Shown here: one piece after another, positions 10,729-23,041 of the stretch
How positions within the stretch are numbered: the stretch's first letter is position 1
Layout of the letters: each line of letters begins with the position of its first letter
Source: Neolecta irregularis DAH-3
Lineage: Eukaryota > Ascomycota > Neolectomycetes > Neolectales > Neolectaceae
Assembly (NCBI GenBank): GCA_001929475.1
Contig: LXFE01000243.1
Coordinates: forward strand, 1 to 64,000
Direction: 5' to 3'
Length of the DNA stretch: 64,000 nt
Notes under the pieces: model-generated
Told to the model about the DNA's origin: nothing
The model's database searches: none
The model's input: the letters and a program-made list of their open reading frames with translations, nothing else
Made by a program: the position numbers and the translations under genes

Positions 10729-12380
10729 TTACTGACCGGATACGATATCCATGTCAGGCGAGATAACGGGGACAACAGAATGCTCATGTCCAATCTCAAC
10801 CAAAACACGATCCTCAAATCCTGCAATGACGTCTTCCCAATCAACACACATAAGATACCGTTCACTCGGAAACCTGGCCTCGTTTTCCAGCAACCGCAAA
10901 GCCCGTTTCTTGATATGATTTTCAAGCCAAAGCAGCATATCGCCTTTGAGAAAATTCACATCGCCTCGAGCGTTGACATCTTTCAACCACGGGACTTCTG
11001 CCCGAAGGAAATTCGCATCAAGTGAAAGTTCAGAGAGCGCAGTATATCGAGTCACTGGGTTCGCTTCATCTCTGTAGTAGCGAGAAATATAAGCGGTGAC
11101 AATATCCACTGTACTCTGAAAAGCAGGTGGGTACGACCCAAACGTGCATGTAAACAATTCGCTTGAAATGGTCCGAATCTTGCGTTCGAGGAATAAACCT
11201 CCTCGGGTAATCAGCCCGCGGATATTGTTTGGTAAACAGGGGCACAATTTGTGATTTGCAACAGCGACATGATTCGAAATAGCGTGAACGGCGGCTTCCT
11301 TGAACAACACTGGGTTTCTAGTATAATCCGAGATAATCAAACACTGAATACTTCCTTCTGTATTATTAACCAGTTCTGCGAGAACATGCGTGAGATGGTA
11401 ATAGTGTAACAGTTGATGAGGAATTACTTCACATTTCAACGTATAACCAATTTCAAAGAACGCATGGATTTCCGAAAACTTTCGACTCGATACTATCGAT
11501 CCGCCAAAAATCACAGTAATCAGGTTTTTAAACCCGGTTTCTAGGATATCTGCCCAATCTGAATATACTTCACGAAATGTTTTATCGACGGGGATCTTTT
11601 CGTCGGGAAGACCAGCCGATGAAAGAACTAGCGAATCTCCTTTAAACCATACGTCGATTGCAAAATCAATGCTTTTCGCTGGTATGAATTTCTCTAGGAC
11701 TGTGGATTTTTTGCGAAGAATGGATGATTGGAGATGATATTCTGATTGCGACGAGGCGAATACCAAAGAAACGTCGGCGTGAGCATAATAAGTCGCCAGC
11801 TCACCTTCTGGTTTTCGAACGGTGAGGGTAGTTGTATCTACTTCGTCGACAGTAGTTTCAGTGTTAAATGACATTGTTTGCGAAAAGATACTTGCGTGGT
11901 CTTTGCAGATCAGTAAACATTAGAGTCAGAAAGATAACCTATGCTTGATACCCCTTTTGGAGAGGTTCCCCTCGCTTCAAGGGCCTCGATGAGCGCTTTA
12001 GACGACGTTGGACAAGTAGGAGATGATTCTGGATTGAGACAGGGAAAAATAGGCGAGTATTCCTTTTTAGGAGGAATGATGGAGGGATCTTCAACAGGCG
12101 AGGTCAATGCTTTAGTCGAATAGACCGCGTCGGTGTCTAGTTCCTGGTCGAGACCGGACGATGGCACAAAGTCTTCAACGAGCGATTTAATAGCAAGAGA
12201 TCCAATGCCGGATCCCGATTCTCGAGGTGTAAAGGGAACCGCGACTGCGTCTCGTTTGCTCAAATATTCGATCCTTTGCCGTGTCGCCCTTGGAGTTTCG
12301 GCTACGTCGTTTAATATACGTGGACTTGTGGAAACGGATTTGAATTCACGTAACACGTTTGGCGAGTCTGCGATAGACAC
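10729..12380 (-). CDS. BTB/POZ-like protein with long N-terminal extension (5' end unresolved)
   Basis: The 3' part (10729-11900) encodes a BTB-like fold: HADVSLVFASSQSEYHLQSS, then ILRKKSTVLEKF, followed by a ~250-aa helical C-terminal region. Fungal proteins of this shape are often Cul3 adaptors or unknown. A 38-bp intron at 11901-11938 (GT-AG, TACTGAT branch site) joins it in frame to an upstream exon rich in Ser/Pro (LREFKSVSTSPRILND, ETPRATRQR), so the apparent ATG at 11874 is internal. The first exon is not settled: the upstream frame opens after a stop near 12385. A further exon with an acidic tract (SLEFEDDIFIVDK, about 12425-12540) probably belongs here. Function is inferred only from the BTB-like part. 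Confidence 0.6.
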
Positions 12381-12639
12381 CAGTGGTATTTTTGACCTGA
12401 TTCAAAAACACCGTTGCGATTTCTCGTAATCGCAATCTTTATCAACGATAAAAATGTCGTCCTCAAATTCAAGTGAAATTTGTGACTGATCTTCAGGACA
12501 AACACTGGCCACGGATGATGATGATGACGACTGCAATCTTTGTAAGTATCTTGTACTTTGCAAGTAAGCTTAATCCTACAATAGCCATAACCATCAGCAT
12601 ACATTCGCAGATCAAAAAACTGAATTAAATCCACCTTAC

Positions 12640-14362
12640 CTCAGTCATAAAGCCGGGGTATGTTAGCAGTGTGTCCAATAATAACGGGGAATGAAATGAA
12701 AAAGGTGGAATAGGAGACAAATATGTGTTCCGTCGTGGATTGAAGGAATCTCAGGAGGACAATTTAAATGATCTCTCTAGTCCTTGATTCATACCAAGCT
12801 ATTCTCTAGTCCCGGCTTGATTGTTTGTCAACAAATAACAGAATACTTCGCTGGCCAACATCCCATAGACGAATTAAATTCTTCCCGGAGCTTATCGTTT
12901 ACCCCCCAATCCATCACAAAACTCGTTAAATTACTCGTTTTAAGAAACGCGACTGGACCCGCCAATCTTCCGAAACAGTTTCATTCATCTCATTGCCATT
13001 GTTCCATTGTCTTTGCCAAGTGAAGACTACAATGCAAATTATCAAATTAAGAAGGTATCAGCGATTTACCAATGACATTCACCTTTTCGATGGATTTGTC
13101 TGCTTATCATCCTTTGTTATTCTTGTGAAACCACCGTTAACGTAGAACTTGACTTTGATATGTAACTAGCGCTGTACGCGAATCACGATAGTGTTTCAAT
13201 TTCCACTTTGGTCGGGATGATTATTAACATCTCGTCTTCGCAGAACAGCCTCAAGAACGTGACCAACCCCATTTGTGTTCATAATTTAAGAGGATCGTTA
13301 TTGGAAAGCGATAGAACACAAGGGGGGTTTGCTGAGAATTTAATTTCAAGGTGCTTTTCATGAGCTAGTCCGACCCTGCTAGGGAGGGCAAGGACATATT
13401 TCACTGAAACTTGTCAAGCCCGCGACGCTATAATAACTCCCTCGAAAAACTGTCGGGACCATTTTTGGAGTTTGAGATCTCAAGATCAGGATCTATTTGG
13501 GGAAAGAAAAGTATAACTGCAAAGGTCGCGTAGGGGTTGGCACAAGAATATAGCCTATCTGATGAAAGGTGATAGTTTGTTACAGGTGAGAGAGGTGAGG
13601 TACGCAGATTATAGTTTTGCATATAGCGCCAATTCTGAAATATTAGAATGTCGCAATGATACTAGGTGTTTGAATGAGGGGAATTTTTGTTGAACTTGTA
13701 GAAGCTGGACAAGTTGAAGTGATTTTCATATTACCTGTCGTTTGAGAGAACTGTCTGACTATTTATATTCTCTCCCAGAACGTAAGGCCGTGAAAAAGAG
13801 ACACGAAAAGGATGGAAAATGTAACACTAAAAACCTGGAAAATAATGCCTGAAGTTCTATACTCTGTGAGTAAGAATTCGTTTTTGTAATAGGTTGGACG
13901 CGCAGGATCTTGCTATGTCGTTTACTGAGGTCATTTTAACGACGATCAGGAGACGGAATTTCCAGACCGCAAGTCGTGGGGGGGAGGGGGGGGCGTCCAT
14001 GCCTTGAAGCCGCGAGAATAGGTCTTTAAAATGGGATCTCGAGGTGAGAATATCGGAAATGAATGACCCAGATCGAAAGGCTGGCTGCTGGGGAAGTACA
14101 TTCATTAATATTGATGCGTGTCTAGCATCTTGTACAACAGTAGCATGAAAATCTTGCGAGATTCGCTTGCTTTTGTATTATCGCTCTTCACAGAGCCAAA
14201 CGCTGTATCCACATGCCAGTAGTCCACTCAATGTCGTCAATTCTAGTCATTCATTGCTCCTTCTAACTTTTAGTTTTCGCCTGGAGGAATTCACTTACTC
14301 TATAATGAGGGTCTATCCTCTTCCGTTCTGTTATACCATAAATGTTATCAGTCCTCTTGCAA
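12640..14362. other. Gene-poor AT-rich region
   Basis: No confident gene. A minus-strand frame at 13857-14105 starts with ATG and reads PAFRSGSFISDILTSRSHF before a poly-C tract (about 13979-13989). It could be a first exon, but no downstream exon could be joined to it. The other frames are short and without motifs. Confidence 0.3.
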
Positions 14363-14916
14363 TCAATCTTCTTCCATGATAAATGGCAGTGCCGCGTTTT
14401 CATTATCTGCCTTTTCAGTATCGCGATTTTCATTGACTGCAGCGGTTGTTTCCCCATTCCCAAGGTGCCATTTAATCACATCAAGTAACCACTCTACACT
14501 CTCATCATTAAACCGAGCATCGATTTCTTCAATGATCGCATGTATTTCAGGAGCAGACGTAGGCCTAGTATTGATAATCATAAGTTTCTCTGCTTTCGTC
14601 AGCTGTATATGTCGTAGTTCTGCTAGAATTCCAACGATGGCACGGGGTGACTGTGTTGCGGCTGGCTGAATTTTCAGGTAATGCATCAACTATTCACATT
14701 AATCCCCTGGGTTTCAGTTGAAATTGCCTCAAACTGGATCGTCCGTAGGTTTTGACTGGATAGATTGGCGGCTACTCCTTTCACATGGGCTGTATCGCTT
14801 TGCTTTCCTTCGATTTGTTTCAAGTGATCAAATACTTCGTAATTCGAGAGAAATGCTTCCCTTGAATTCAGTATCTTGAAAATAAGTATTCTGGAACAAG
14901 AACTTTCAACCTTCAT
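14363..14916 (-). CDS. rpc17: RNA polymerase III subunit Rpc17 (Rpc9/CRCP)
   Basis: Stalk subunit of RNA polymerase III, partner of Rpc25, needed for initiation with TFIIIB. Exons 14911-14916, 14728-14874 and 14363-14689 give 159 aa, the usual length. The conserved pattern is clear: MKILNSREAFLSNYEVFDHL, QNLRTIQFE, TQSPRAI, LTKAEKLMIINTRPTSAPEIH and EEIDARF, then an acidic tail. The first exon encodes only Met-Lys. Intron 1 (14875-14910, 36 bp) has no stop and a multiple-of-three length, so retention would add 12 residues in frame. Intron 2 (14690-14727, 38 bp) must use a GC donor (TTTGAG/GCAATT) to give FE-LMHYLK; no GT donor fits. Confidence 0.92.
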
Positions 14917-15152
14917 ATGGCAATGTTAGATGGCAGTAAAATATGTCGAGATGGGGTGGAACAGTCAACCTTGATTTACCACGATCTCATACTCGTGACT
15001 GTTTCGCCTCAAAATTTTCAAGGCAGATGTATTTCCAATTGGAAGGATTCCATCTCTTTTCCGTTGTATATTCTTACTCAAACTTTTCTTAGAATAGCCT
15101 GTGCTGATACTGGAACAAGCTGAGATCGTTACGTCAAAATTGCTGATTAAGC

Positions 15153-15280
15153 TCAGCGCCGATTTAACCGATGCCCCCCTAAACCCGACACAATATATGG
15201 GATTCTTATTATATATTTATATTGTGTCGGGTTTAGGATATTATGACGGGTTTAGGGGGGTGTCGGTTAAATCGGCGCTG
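15153..15280. repeat. Long imperfect hairpin
   Basis: The left arm (15153-15196, CAGCGCCGATTTAACCGATG onwards) is the reverse complement of the right arm ending at 15280, with a ~20-nt AT-rich loop. The right arm carries an extra duplicated GGGTTTAGG segment. It is compatible with a MITE or a decayed palindromic element; no coding sequence. Confidence 0.75.
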
Positions 15281-15439
15281 GGCTTATGTAGTGGTCCAAT
15301 GTAGACTTATCCGGCAATACGCTAATTTGGCTTCAATGGCCAAACAGCCAAAAGATATGAAAGCACGTTCTGTGGTAGACTCTAGCGCAGGCTGCATCTT
15401 GATAAAAAAAATCGCTACCGAGCGGCGAAAATGAAATCT

Positions 15440-15923
15440 GTTCCACGCGAATAAAAAGATCCGCGAATAAAAGAATCCGCGAAATAACCACCGCCACGGC
15501 GCCACCACTCCAACGCTTTGCTTATACCCACCAAGATGCCTGTTATCCGTGATCCACCTCTAAGAGAACCAGCAACACTATTCACAGATAAGAGTATTAA
15601 AGCATTTGAGCGGCCAATTCGAAGAGACCAATCCTTTTTGATCAACTACGGTACAATCACTACAAGAACTATACAATTCCCACAAGAGCCTATTCCGAAT
15701 AAGCAGGAGATTGGTAAGGAAGAGTATAAATTTCAACACCATGAGAGATACCAGGCAAAAACCAGGTACCGAATTAACAATGAAGGCTACCTTTTATGTC
15801 TTTCAGCAGCAAACAAAACCCAGTCAAGTGATACAATTCAGGTTTAGGCATCTTGGTGGGTATAAGCAAAGCGTTGGAGTGGTGGCGGTGGTTATTTCGC
15901 GGATTTTTTTATTCGCGCGGAAC
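15440..15923. mobile_element. Foldback element with ~80-100 bp inverted arms
   Basis: The left arm 15440-15541 and right arm 15846-15923 are near-perfect reverse complements, sharing TTCCGCGCGAATAAAA-like ends, CCGCGAAATAACCACCGCCA and ACTCCAACGCTTTGCTTATA. The left arm has two extra short insertions (an additional AATCCGCG-type unit and ACGGCGCC). About 300 bp lie between the arms, with an open frame on + (about 15518-15847) of unknown identity. No transposase is visible, so it is non-autonomous. Target duplication not resolved. Confidence 0.8.
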
Positions 15924-15975
15924 AAATCACATGTTAATTAATTAACCCAATCGTATTTGTTTTTCCTCGTGATAA

Positions 15976-16044
15976 CAAAATAACTCCCACAACAGTTCGA
16001 CTGGGTTAACGCCATTTGAATTGGTATATGGGTGCCGTCCAGTA
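15976..16044 (+). pseudogene. Ty3/gypsy integrase fragment
   Basis: The + frame reads SHNSSTGLTPFELVYGCRP and then hits a stop. This is the well-known integrase segment of Ty3/gypsy retrotransposons. Frames on both sides are broken by stops, so only a decayed scrap remains. It lies just right of the foldback element. Confidence 0.75.
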
Positions 16045-16993
16045 TGACCTTGGCAATCATTGCTCTCTTTAATTGACCATTTGAAAGATTAATATTGCTA
16101 TTATCTAGCAAGCGCGTAAGGTTAAGCTTTTTGGAAGTCTCGTCGAGTTCCTATATGTCCGATCGTCCACTAGAAGCCAATCGTGGAGAAAAAGTTATCC
16201 TTTAGGAATGATTCATATCGATCAGTCCCCTGACGATTTGGAATCTGAAGAGACAAGCTTGATGGCATCGCTCGGCCATACTTTTTTCTTTCAAAATGCT
16301 TACGAGATATTCCCTTCAATTCGATATTGTCCTTTAAGTAAGGTAGATTTTCCCGCTCCAGAAGGACCCTGAATGGCCCTTGTTTAAACGGGCATATAAT
16401 CCTGAAGAATACACCAGGTTTGTCCATCTTCCAGATTTCAACTGAATCTCCTAAATATAGGGTCTACCTACATCCACCATATTCATAACATGGGATCCAA
16501 GCATGAGAAATTCGTTTCAGCGATTTATATGTTTTTCCGATGCTAGTATATTTATCGGCTTCCTCACGTTAATTGGGAAATGTATTACCAAGTGTGGTAG
16601 CACGCTCGTTGCTTCTATTCATATTCGCAACAAGGATGGCCAAAGCGAGAGACTGCTTTTGCGTTCTGGTTAAAAAAAATAAAAGGAAAATTTCAGTGAC
16701 AAAATCAAATACTTTTGCTGAGGAAGGATGCGTTTGGCGGCGATTGCATTTCTAATAACAAAGTTTAGGAAGGCGATATATTCGAGAGCCAGACACAGAT
16801 GGTATAGATTTCCTTTAGTGAGTGATGACAATTCCATTGGTTCGTCAAACACCTTTGGTCTGTTCCATTATAAGTTCAGAAAATCTGGGAGTAAAATTTT
16901 AACTACAAATATCCCCAAACTAGATGAATAGTCCATACTCGCTAGAATACAAAGCAAGTAAAACGCAGAAAACAGAGTCTAGAATAAAATCGA
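16045..16993. other. Degenerate AT-rich region, probable retroelement debris
   Basis: Follows the integrase fragment and runs to the SPT5 stop codon. A minus-strand frame at 16170-16427 exists but has no recognised motif. No intact gene. Confidence 0.4.
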
Positions 16994-19900
16994 CTACGGA
17001 CTAGGAGGAGCATAGGCAGGACTAGCAGGCTCATCACCCCATCCTCCAGGTGTCTTTACAGTTTGTCCAGTCGGACCTGGCGTTGGAGCAATGTCCCAGG
17101 GTGCAGGAGTATAGGCAGGCGAAACAGCACCACCCCACTGGAAAATCAGTATCAAATACAGGTCGAAGCAAGTTACCGAAGCACCAGGTGTAGGAGCAGC
17201 CCACTCATTTGCAGGGGGAGCGGTTGGTGGAGCAGGATTTTGTTGAGATGTATCTCCTAATCCACTTTGAGATGAGGTGTTCAAGGCAGTGTTTCCCCAG
17301 CTCTCATGACTTGGTGCTGGAGCATCATTAGTCCAACCATCCCTTTTAGGAGTTGTGGCAGTTGCTGAAGTTCCCCATCCGTTGTTGATATCAGAAACCG
17401 TTTGACCGGAGGGAGTCGGTCCCCATGCAGGCGTCCGACTTCCACTGTTCCATGCAGGAGTCTGGTTTCCAACACCATGGGCAGGTGTTCGAGATCCTGA
17501 GTCCCAGGCGCTATGAGCAGGTGTGGCACTAAACTGTGAAGTCTTTTCCAAGAGCTGCTCACCTTCCGGAATTCCAAGCGGGTGTAGCATTTCCAGACTT
17601 CCATGATGGGGTTGTATTTCCAGCCGCTCCGTTCCAAGCTGGTGTACGACTACCCGCCCAAGCCGGTGTTCTAATATCTTGTCAGCGTCTCCAAAAGTTT
17701 GAACTATGAACCTTGCGTCGCTTCCTCCTGTACCTCCACCCCAGGCCGGTGTTCGTACTCCCCAAGCCGGCGTTTTGGACCCGGAGGCTCGAGCATTCTG
17801 CGCCCAAGCTGGTGCGTTACTATCAGAAGGCCCTGATCCAAACTGATCGCCCCGGCCTGGTCTCATGCCCTTTGATTGAGCGAGGAAATCGAAGTAAGAC
17901 ATGACATCTCCATTCCGACTAAGTGTCAGTATATCATCACTGGAGTGGTATACTCAGTGAATGATAATTTTTGCTTGTCAATAGTGATTGTTTTCGCCGA
18001 TGTATGCAACTCGACTCGCGCACTCTGATCAGTGGTATCCTTTATAATCCCTAAAAGCCCTTTCTGTGGGCCCTGTCGTATACGAACAGTCTCTCCGATA
18101 CATTTATCCCGACCAATCATCTTCGGCATTGCGTTGGGTTTTTTGAAGTCTCCAGAACTAGCATTGATCCTCCCATTCTTACCCATGATAGTTTGCAAAT
18201 TCCTGATATTACAAACGAACACACCAGAATTCTGATGATAATCTCTATTTGATAAAAACGCAGTTCCCCTATGGATATGTAGAATGGTTCCTTGACGAAG
18301 TTCGCCATCAGCTTCGCGAACTGTATCGCCGACACGTATTTCAGAATTCTCTCTATCCATTGCGACGGCTTTTTTGTGAGGAATAAGTTTGAGTTTATGG
18401 GATATTGGGAAAGTCTGGATGGAACCAGTTTGGTCGATTACTTTTACTGCGTTATTGTCAGATTTAATGACCACACCGACTGAAGTGACACAGGGGAATA
18501 AGTAGTGGGATATAAAGGATGCATACTTCAGTTCAACAAGATCGTGCAGATCAAGACTGTTTAATTTGATACCGGCAGTGTCCGTAGCTTCCCCAAGATG
18601 CTTTGAGAGCACCACAATCTCTTCAGTGGTTGTATCCGTTAGTAACGTAACTTGAGCATCCCGGACACGAATCACCATTCCCGTAGTGTCCTTGTGTTTT
18701 CCAGCGATTACTTTAACGTGATCACCCTGAGAAAACTGCTTTCGAAGATTCTTAGGTGGAACTGTAGTTCTGCTACCGCGTAACTGATCGGAAGCAATGA
18801 TTACCACCACATTTTGATCAATACTACTTTGGACTTTACCAATAAGACCTTTCTGTTCACCCTCTGTAATCTGAACTGTATCTCCAACCTGAAATATAGA
18901 TGTATCTGCAGCTTTGAGGTTCTGCACAAGTGCATTGAGCGATTCTTCTACAATTGGTAAGAAGATTGAGAAAGTAGCCAAGCGCGCCTTGATTGCCATT
19001 CCGATCTGGCGCAAAGAGTTCGAGCTCTTCGATACGTGGAACAATTCCCTCGATGGTCAAAGCGGCGACCTTGATATCTTTGAACAGAAAACCATCTTCA
19101 TACTCATCACCTTGAAGAACAAATGAATTATTCGAACGCCGTTGAATTGAACGGTCCGGAAGTTTCCTCGTTATCAGTATATAGGTACGGAATGGAATAT
19201 ACGCAGCTTCATGTTCATTTAGCAGTTTTGCTTTCGGACGGTTTTTAGGAGTATAAGCCTTCTTTCGTCTTTTTCCATCGGCCGAGATGACATATATGCT
19301 ATCCATATCCGTTCGTGGAACGATTTTGACCCTAGCTGATAAAGCGTCTTCCGAAATATTTTCGACCAATCCAAGATCCCCAGCATATATCCCACGTTTT
19401 ATTCGAACCCATGAATTTGGCTGCAATTCGACATTGTTAGCTTTCACTCTCATGAGGTCCATCATCTCGTTGATAGCAACTAGCTGTATACGGGTTCCAA
19501 AAAAGCCGGTGATACCATTGATAGCCTATATGGTAAGTTTTCTCTTCAAGAGAAGTAAATACTTCATCAACATAAGCTTTTTTCCGGCTTTCAAAATAGA
19601 TATATTCGTGCAGAGCATCCCGCTGAAAACACGATATGATGCTCAACTTGTTCGCTCCTTCCTGCAACCTGAAAGCTCTTTCCAAGATCTTGTACACAAG
19701 GTCTTTCTCCGTACCACGTCGACATCTTACTGCCCAAATGCTCGCATCCTCTACAGATGGAATTAATAAACGTTTGGAGACAACCGCTGCATCTCCACGA
19801 TACTTTCCCGTCATGTTCCGACCGTATCGCTGTTGAAATTTGGCAGCCATAGCTTCCGCATCATCATCTTCGATTTGTTCACGTTGGCGATCCAAATCTC

Positions 19901-20288
19901 TATGTCGGCGATCATCACGCTCGATCTCTTCGATTTCGAGATCTTCTTTCTGCAGAAATCCATCTTCTATGCCCTCCTCGTCCTCTTCGTCGATTTCGTC
20001 TTCGTCGTCGTCGACATCAGCCATAATGTCTACAAACTGGTTTACTCCTCGCATTCGTTTCCTACGACGACGCTGCAGATATTAGATCCGTCAGATACTT
20101 GACCCATTGCATACGGCTCTTCCCACTCCCTCCTCCTGACCATCGTCCTCTTCCTCATCGTCTAGATCTTCATCATCCGAAGGATCATCCTCGGGCGCTC
20201 TCTTGCGCGGTTTCTGCGAATCGATATCGTCCCCTTCTTCTTCCATCTCGTCCATCTCATCCACGATCTGCGAATCCCCATGGAACAT
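16994..20288 (-). CDS. spt5: Transcription elongation factor Spt5
   Basis: DSIF subunit that binds Spt4, RNA polymerase II and nascent RNA. Nine exons (introns 20073-20114, 19526-19562, 19167-19202, 18948-18987, 17919-17953, 17671-17711, 17529-17562, 17138-17176) give 996 aa, all in phase. An acidic N-terminus (DDEDLDDEEEDD; DVDDDEDEIDEEDEE) is followed by the NGN domain (about 140-250; YIYFESRKKAYVDE joined to AINGITGFFGTRIQLV). Several KOW motifs follow (GIYAGDLGLVE, GDTVQITEGEQKGLIGKV, GDHVKVIAGKHKDTTG, GETVRIRQGPQKGLLGII). The C-terminal repeat region is built on TPAW, often SGSRTPAW, the Spt5 CTR phosphorylated by Cdk9-type kinases. The fourth intron needs a GC donor (CAAG/GCGCGC, or a GCAATC donor at 18996). 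Two introns are stopless multiples of three. The start at 20288 begins the acidic leader. Confidence 0.93.
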
Positions 20289-20916
20289 TGCTGACCAAGG
20301 CCGTATCTGATTTTGAGCGTTTCGCTGGTTAGCAGAATTATGCGGTGCTCTTTGAAGACATCTGCTATAGGCGTCGGCTATTAAATCCTCAACGACAGAT
20401 ACATCACAAATATTAGTTTTCTGAAATAAATGAAATTCAAACAAATCTAGAGGTATGCAATGTTCAACTTGCCTCGTAGCAGAGTCGAACTTCGAGGTCT
20501 AAATTATCCTCGATTTGTCGCCTCACCTCAAAGCCCATAAATTCCGTTGGACAGTATCTGACTTGAAAAAAAGAAGAGATTCCATACCCGAAAGATGTTC
20601 CAAGAAGTTATGAACAGTATGCTTGAGTCAATGCCCTCAGCTAATGGATGAATCATATGTTAATTTTCTTTTCAGCTTTGATAGTTTCCAGAAGTTATCA
20701 GGTCCACTCCTTACAATGTTTTTCAACTATTGCGCTTCATGACTCTCCTAACCATTCAAAATAATTTTTATATCTGAAATCAAGAATACACATAGCTAAA
20801 ACTTCTTACAATAACGAGATGGTTTGCCATAGCAGGCAATCTTGGAAAATATCGACATTTTGTTGACAACATATTTAGAGGGTTTTCACACAAGGTTTTT
20901 CATCCACACCCAGCGG
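20289..20916. other. Intergenic region upstream of spt5
   Basis: 628 bp between the TYW1 stop and the SPT5 start, both on minus. An in-frame extension upstream of the Spt5 start (to about 20444) is open but not Spt5-like. No other feature. Confidence 0.4.
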
Positions 20917-23041
20917 CTAGGTCGCATGATTTATCTTTTCACTTTTGGCGTCTTCTTTCTTTTTCCTTCTCCATCGTTCATCTTCAGGGTTAAACCCACC
21001 CATCCCGAAAACAGCCCACGCAGGAGTCGGTGACATATAGTCTTCTGGTCCGAACTCTTCACCACTTTCGATCAGCTCAAAGAATCGATCGTAGTTGATC
21101 CACGTATGCCAGACTCCATCGACACTGAATTCTTTCCGGGCAACGAGAATACAATTCGAATGTTCATGTTCCGCTGCAATTCCATAACTTGGACCAAGAT
21201 AAGATACGAGTTTCTCCGTAAAGGTCACCACTTCGTCGAAATATGGGACATTGGACATCGTGAGATTTGATTGATCGGAATTTCCACAATATGTCACTCC
21301 TAGACAGTTAACTTGGTATGTAAGAAAACAATACCCTTAATCTCGATGAAACATGGCTTTCCTCTCTTTACAAGTTCCGCGTATTCACCGATCTCGCGGA
21401 CATTATAGCCCTTAACCAACGTCAAGCGATAAATGGTGCGCTGACGCTTTGTTGAAAGAATATCAAGACATTTCAGGAAGCGCTCCCAAAAGTCCTTGAA
21501 CAAGGGTCGATCAACTGCTTTCAGAGACTCCTTAGTTGAAGCGTCAATCGAGACATAGAGTTGTGTCACTTGACCCATTCTGGCCATTGCGTCTGGATGT
21601 TGAGCATTTGTGACGAGGAAAGAGGATATATGCCGTTCGTGGAGCATGGAGACAAACTCGTTGATGTGTGGATCTAAGAAATATCAGCAAGGGTCTGAAA
21701 TGCAGCATACAAAAGATAGGTTCCCCGACAAGACTCAAAGCGCAGTGTTTAATTGTCTGTGCTTCTTCGAATCGATCAAGACGAAGACCGGGTACGCCTT
21801 TCATCTGGAGATAAGTCAAGCCTGCAAGCAACGGAAAGTCACTGTTTTGATCTTTTCCAAATGTCCTTTAATCGCTCCTTCAAGGATGACTGCGGGTGGG
21901 TCAATTTTCCATCTCCAGCTCGTTCCAACCGGATTTGTTCCATGTCTCCAACAAAATACGCATTTATTCGCACAAGCTAGACTAGGCGTGGTCTCCATAC
22001 TGTAAGATCAGAGTCAATTTTCTGAAGTTCATACCAATTATGACTTCTGATACCATAGAAACTGAATTTGTAACAACTTCCACGTCCTCTAAGTGCAGAT
22101 TTGGTCCATCGACAAATCTTAACACCGGAGTGCGTGCCAACGATTTTGTAACCTTGCTTAGTAAGAGCGTTATATGTTGGCGAATCCTTGGAAACCATCT
22201 CCTTGACACCAGGTGCTCGAGAAATTTTCATAATGGCTCCCATGTCTTCAAGATCTGCTATTGAATTTGAAGGTGGGGCATCCTCCTCGGAGTCAGATGG
22301 TGAGTCATCAGGCGTAAGATCTGGGCTCTCTAGAAGGAGATCATGTAAAACAGTAGCCCACTTTTCTATACTTCCTTGAGCGTCTAGAGTGTTAGTCTTT
22401 AATATAGATCAAGTCATACCAACCCTGATATCTCCGCATTGAACTTTCAATAGCCTTCTCGCGCCTAACTTCCCCATCAATTTATCTGCTTCTTTCGCCT
22501 GGTAACAAAATTCGTGAGCATAATCTCCATCACCGATTCCAAAAACAGCAAAATTCACCTTTAGAAGGGGATTTTTTCCGACTCGGAAGTCATGGTAAAT
22601 ATCCCTCAATGTCGACAGTAAATAATCTAGTGGTGATTGAGTATTGTAGGACGGAACAATCAAAAGGTAGGTAGAGTCTTTTGCGGGATTGGAGAAATAC
22701 TCATCGAGCCCAGGGAGATAGTCGATGTTATGTAAATGATGACCATAGGGTAAAATCGGCACGATGGACTGGGCGAAGCGCTCTGTAGATCCGTTCAAGG
22801 AGCTGTAAAATATATGCAATACTGAATTCTCAGTTAACTTGACTGGCTTTTGCGGAATTTTCTTCTTCTGGCCCACGACAAGCGATCCCTTGATCTTCCT
22901 TTTAATCTTTTTCTCGAAAATATTGGCCGGTATTTCTCTGGTAAAATCTGCTCCACATGTGATAGCTGTAAAAAGTAGAATGAAATACAGAACGGCGAAT
23001 CGCAGATCACCCCATACAGCTGCAACCAGAACGCCAAGCAT
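20917..23041 (-). CDS. tyw1: tRNA wybutosine synthesis protein TYW1
   Basis: Makes the tricyclic imG-14 base at G37 of tRNA-Phe using pyruvate and S-adenosylmethionine. Six exons (introns 22384-22419, 22000-22034, 21805-21842, 21674-21710, 21300-21334; 35-38 bp) give 647 aa. There is an N-terminal membrane segment (about 8-28), then a flavodoxin domain (LHIFYSSLNGSTERFAQ; FAVFGIGDGDYAHEF). The radical SAM core has the CxxxCxxC cluster in ACANKCVFCWRHG at about residue 332, followed by MKGVPGLRLDRF, KHCALSLVGEP and VTYCGNSDQSNLTMSNVPYF. The C-terminal substrate part ends DYMSPTPAWAVFG. The ATG at 23041 is the first in-frame Met and opens the membrane segment; the frame is open further upstream without an ATG. 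Confidence 0.95.

Noticed and set aside
16170-16427. 85-codon minus-strand frame (MDKPGVFFRIICPF..)
   Set aside because: Not recognised and lies opposite retroelement debris; probably a chance frame.
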